A stretch of 64,000 nt of DNA from Mesorhizobium temperatum (lineage in GTDB: Bacteria > Pseudomonadota > Alphaproteobacteria > Rhizobiales > Rhizobiaceae), in the NCBI RefSeq assembly GCF_002284575.1, contig NZ_NPKJ01000060.1:48515-112514 (forward strand), written 5' to 3'. The position numbers and the translations under genes were made by a program. Numbering within the stretch: the first letter of the stretch is position 1; each line of letters begins with the position of its first letter. The notes beneath the pieces were generated by a model, which saw only the letters and a program-made list of their open reading frames with translations, did no database searches and was not told the origin of the DNA. Of this stretch, positions 62,638-64,000 are shown in pieces.

Positions 62638-62669
62638 CCATGATGTTGCTGTCTAAAAACATCATGGTC
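62636..62669. promoter_or_regulatory. Hairpin between the dehydrogenase and lpxXL genes
   Basis: GACCATGATGTT (62636-62647) and AACATCATGGTC (62658-62669) are perfect 12-bp arms around a 10-base loop. The left arm includes the dehydrogenase stop codon and the right arm ends 5 bases before the lpxXL ATG, covering its ribosome binding region. It could tune lpxXL translation or mark an mRNA processing site. Confidence 0.6.
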
Positions 62670-62674
62670 TAGGA

Positions 62675-63670
62675 ATGGTCGGCAGCGCCTTCAAGAAGCT
62701 CCGCCGGGACTTGGCGTTCCGCCACGGCAGGCGGCTGCGCCAGTTCAACTACTGGCTGCTTGCGCGCGTCGCGATGACGATAATTTGGCTGCTGCGTCTG
62801 CTGCCGGTCGACAGCGCGCTTAATTTCGCCGACCGCGCCGCCCGTCGCATTGGCCCGTGGGTGGGACGCCACAACGTCGCCATCGCCAATCTGCGCAACG
62901 CCTATCCGGAAAAGAGCGACCGCGAGATCCAGGCCATCGCGTCCGACATGTGGGGCAACATGGCTCGGCTCGCCGCGGAATACATCTTTCTCGACGCCCT
63001 GTTCGACTACGATCCCGCCGCGACGAAACCGGGCCGCATCGAGGTCAAGGGGGTCGAGCACTTCGTGCATATCGCCGGCGAGCAAAAGCCGCATATCATC
63101 TTCACCGGGCATCTCGGCAATTTCGAACTGCTTCCGGTCGCGGCAGCCACTTTCGGCATGAACATCACGGCGCTGTTTCGCCCGCCCAACAACCCCTATC
63201 TTGCCGACTACATCCTCTCGACGCGCCGCTCGACCATGGGGTCGCTTCTGCCCTCCGCGACCGGCGCTTCATTCGCGCTTGCAGCAATCCTGGAGAAAGG
63301 CGGCAATATCGGCGTGCTCGTCGACCAGAAATTCTCGAGCGGGCTCGAAACGACATTCTTCGGCCGCCCGTGCGAGAGCAACCGGGTTCTGGGCACCCTG
63401 GCGCGGCACTATGATTGCGATGTCTATCCGGCGCGCTGCGTGCGCTTGCCGGGCAACCGCTTCCGGCTCGAAATCGAGGACAGACTGAACTTGCCGCGCA
63501 CCGCCGGCGGCAGTGTCGACGTCCATGCCACCACCCAGTTGCTCAACGACGTGGTCGAACGCTGGGTGCGCGAGGATCCAGGCCAGTGGATGTGGTTCCA
63601 CAAAAGATGGGAAATCAGCGGCCCGCGCGGAAAGCATCGCCAGGCGAGACAGCGCGGCGAAGCCGCCTGA
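62675..63670 (+). CDS. lpxXL: Lipid A very-long-chain acyltransferase LpxXL
   Basis: The 331-residue product is an HtrB/LpxL-family acyltransferase with an N-terminal membrane helix (LLARVAMTIIWLLRLLPVDS), the HX4E catalytic motif His146-Glu151 in FTGHLGNFEL, and GVLVDQKFSSGLETTFFGRP. LpxXL moves the C28 chain from AcpXL to lipid A at the inner membrane. The ATG is preceded by a weak AGGA. It is the final gene of the cluster; a rho-independent terminator lies 120 bases downstream. Confidence 0.93.
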   Translation: MVGSAFKKLRRDLAFRHGRRLRQFNYWLLARVAMTIIWLLRLLPVDSALNFADRAARRIGPWVGRHNVAIANLRNAYPEKSDREIQAIASDMWGNMARLAAEYIFLDALFDYDPAATKPGRIEVKGVEHFVHIAGEQKPHIIFTGHLGNFELLPVAAATFGMNITALFRPPNNPYLADYILSTRRSTMGSLLPSATGASFALAAILEKGGNIGVLVDQKFSSGLETTFFGRPCESNRVLGTLARHYDCDVYPARCVRLPGNRFRLEIEDRLNLPRTAGGSVDVHATTQLLNDVVERWVREDPGQWMWFHKRWEISGPRGKHRQARQRGEAA

Positions 63671-63715
63671 GCGGCAGGACGATGAGAGGCAGCGCAAGCG
63701 CGAATCGATTGCCCT
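63671..63715. repeat. Degenerate fragment of the GAGGGGCAGCGC repeat
   Basis: GGCAGGACGATGAGAGGCAG followed by CGC resembles the right ends of the elements at 11965-12144 and 20787-20862 (GGGCGATGAGGGGCAGCGC), and the next bases GCGATTGCC-like AATCGATTGCC also follow the 20787 copy. It is a partial copy only. Confidence 0.5.
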
Positions 63716-63736
63716 GCAACCGTGGGTAGTCTCGAC

Positions 63737-63765
63737 TTGACAAGTGACGGCAGTTACGCTAGGAA
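63737..63765 (+). promoter_or_regulatory. Promoter-like TTGACA-N17-TAGGAA
   Basis: TTGACA at 63737-63742 and TAGGAA at 63760-63765 have the ideal 17-base spacing. A terminator begins only about 25 bases later, so any transcript would be about 40 bases. It may be chance or a small leader or RNA. Confidence 0.35.
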
Positions 63766-63789
63766 TTTAAGCACAATGTTGATCTGCGC

Positions 63790-63813
63790 CCCGCCCACTG
63801 AGGCGGGTTTTTT
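63790..63813 (+). terminator. Rho-independent terminator
   Basis: CCCGCC-N6-GGCGGG is followed directly by TTTTTT and TTT. It points along the plus strand, 120 bases past lpxXL, and probably ends the acpXL-lpxXL transcript. Confidence 0.85.
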
Positions 63814-63890
63814 GTTTCGGCCGGATCGCTCGACCGCCGCCCTGTTCGGCCAATTGGGGAGAGGACAATGCGAGCCTCTTCTCAAGTTGC

Positions 63891-64000
63891 TCAATCCAAT
63901 CGAATTGCGACCAGTTTGCCGTCCATCATCATCGGGATGATTGCCAGCTTCTTGTCTTCCAGAAATTCCAGATCGGCGCTGCCTTGATTGAGGTCCATCA
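63891..64000 (-). CDS. C-terminal end of an unidentified gene, partial
   Basis: A minus-strand frame enters from the right edge and ends at TGA 63891-63893. It encodes about 35 residues including MDLNQGSADLEFLEDKKLAI and then IPMMMDGKLVAIRLD. It has no motif I recognise. The frame is open throughout the available 110 bases and its composition is protein-like, but it is too short to be sure that it is a gene or to name it. The initial M could be the start of a very small gene. Confidence 0.4.
   Translation of the reverse strand, partial: MDLNQGSADLEFLEDKKLAIIPMMMDGKLVAIRLD

Noticed and set aside
63722..63940. A 72-codon plus-strand open frame at the right end.
   Set aside because: It runs through the terminator stem and T-run, which argues against a gene.

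Overview
The window looks like chromosomal DNA of a Rhizobiales bacterium, most likely Mesorhizobium or a close relative. The evidence is the rhizobial iron regulator RirA with an Irr-type box in front of it, a complete rhizobial haem-uptake locus with an HmuQ-type haem oxygenase, the acpXL to lpxXL cluster for the very-long-chain fatty acid of lipid A, a phasin-like protein, and the palindromic GC-rich intergenic repeats usual in this group. No rRNA, tRNA or CRISPR array was seen. All assignments rest on reading motifs and context; no database search was run.

Layout. 1-4132: end of a DUF559 gene, an EamA exporter with a divergent MocR regulator, a MaoC/NodN-like dehydratase and a phasin-like gene. 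About 4394-11080: a block of six genes (two HMA-like proteins, a DUF445 membrane protein, a 1000-residue P-type ATPase and two small DUF5132 proteins) that sits inside a broken resident DUF445 gene; the C-terminal scrap lies on one side (4229-4393) and the N-terminal scrap on the other (11062-11277). 11415-20677: iron and haem, namely rirA, hemP-hmuS-hmuT-hmuU-hmuV on the minus strand and hmuR, a secreted protein, tonB and hmuQ on the plus strand. 20918-25146: putA and its divergent Lrp-type regulator. 25168-27701: a frameshifted cysteine hydrolase gene and a dihaem peroxidase lipoprotein with a membrane-anchored partner. 27911-28831: a KdgK-like sugar kinase.

28895-35395 (block B) holds a methyltransferase, a GGDEF-EAL protein, a membrane AraC regulator, a secreted hydrolase and a DUF899 protein. 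35882-45537 is one nine-gene minus-strand operon: FadR-type regulator, small monooxygenase-fold protein, HpcH/HpaI aldolase, 2-hydroxyacid dehydrogenase, sugar ABC transporter and a D-apionate-lactonase-like protein. It probably imports and breaks down a sugar acid or lactone. 46895-52081 (block C) holds a GST, an alpha/beta hydrolase, a TPR adenylate cyclase and a decayed IS91-type element. 52478-57043 has galM, gabD, an AEC transporter and a phosphatase. 57305-58541 has small genes of little-known role. 58758-63670 is acpXL, a KS-beta-like synthase, a KS, a dehydrogenase and lpxXL, which make and attach the long lipid A acyl chain; the fabZ gene usual in this cluster is absent.

The most striking feature is architectural. 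Three blocks of about 6-7 kb are each bordered by a fragment of a neighbouring gene: DUF445 halves for the first, a second copy of the kdgK 3' end for block B, and a second copy of the galM 3' end plus its downstream DNA for block C. The sugar-acid operon lies exactly between the two orphan 3' ends. The best candidate for an undescribed system is the HMA-like/DUF445/P-type ATPase/DUF5132 block, where three encoded proteins share a cysteine-free HMA-like module and the DUF5132 proteins resemble small helper proteins of P-type ATPases.
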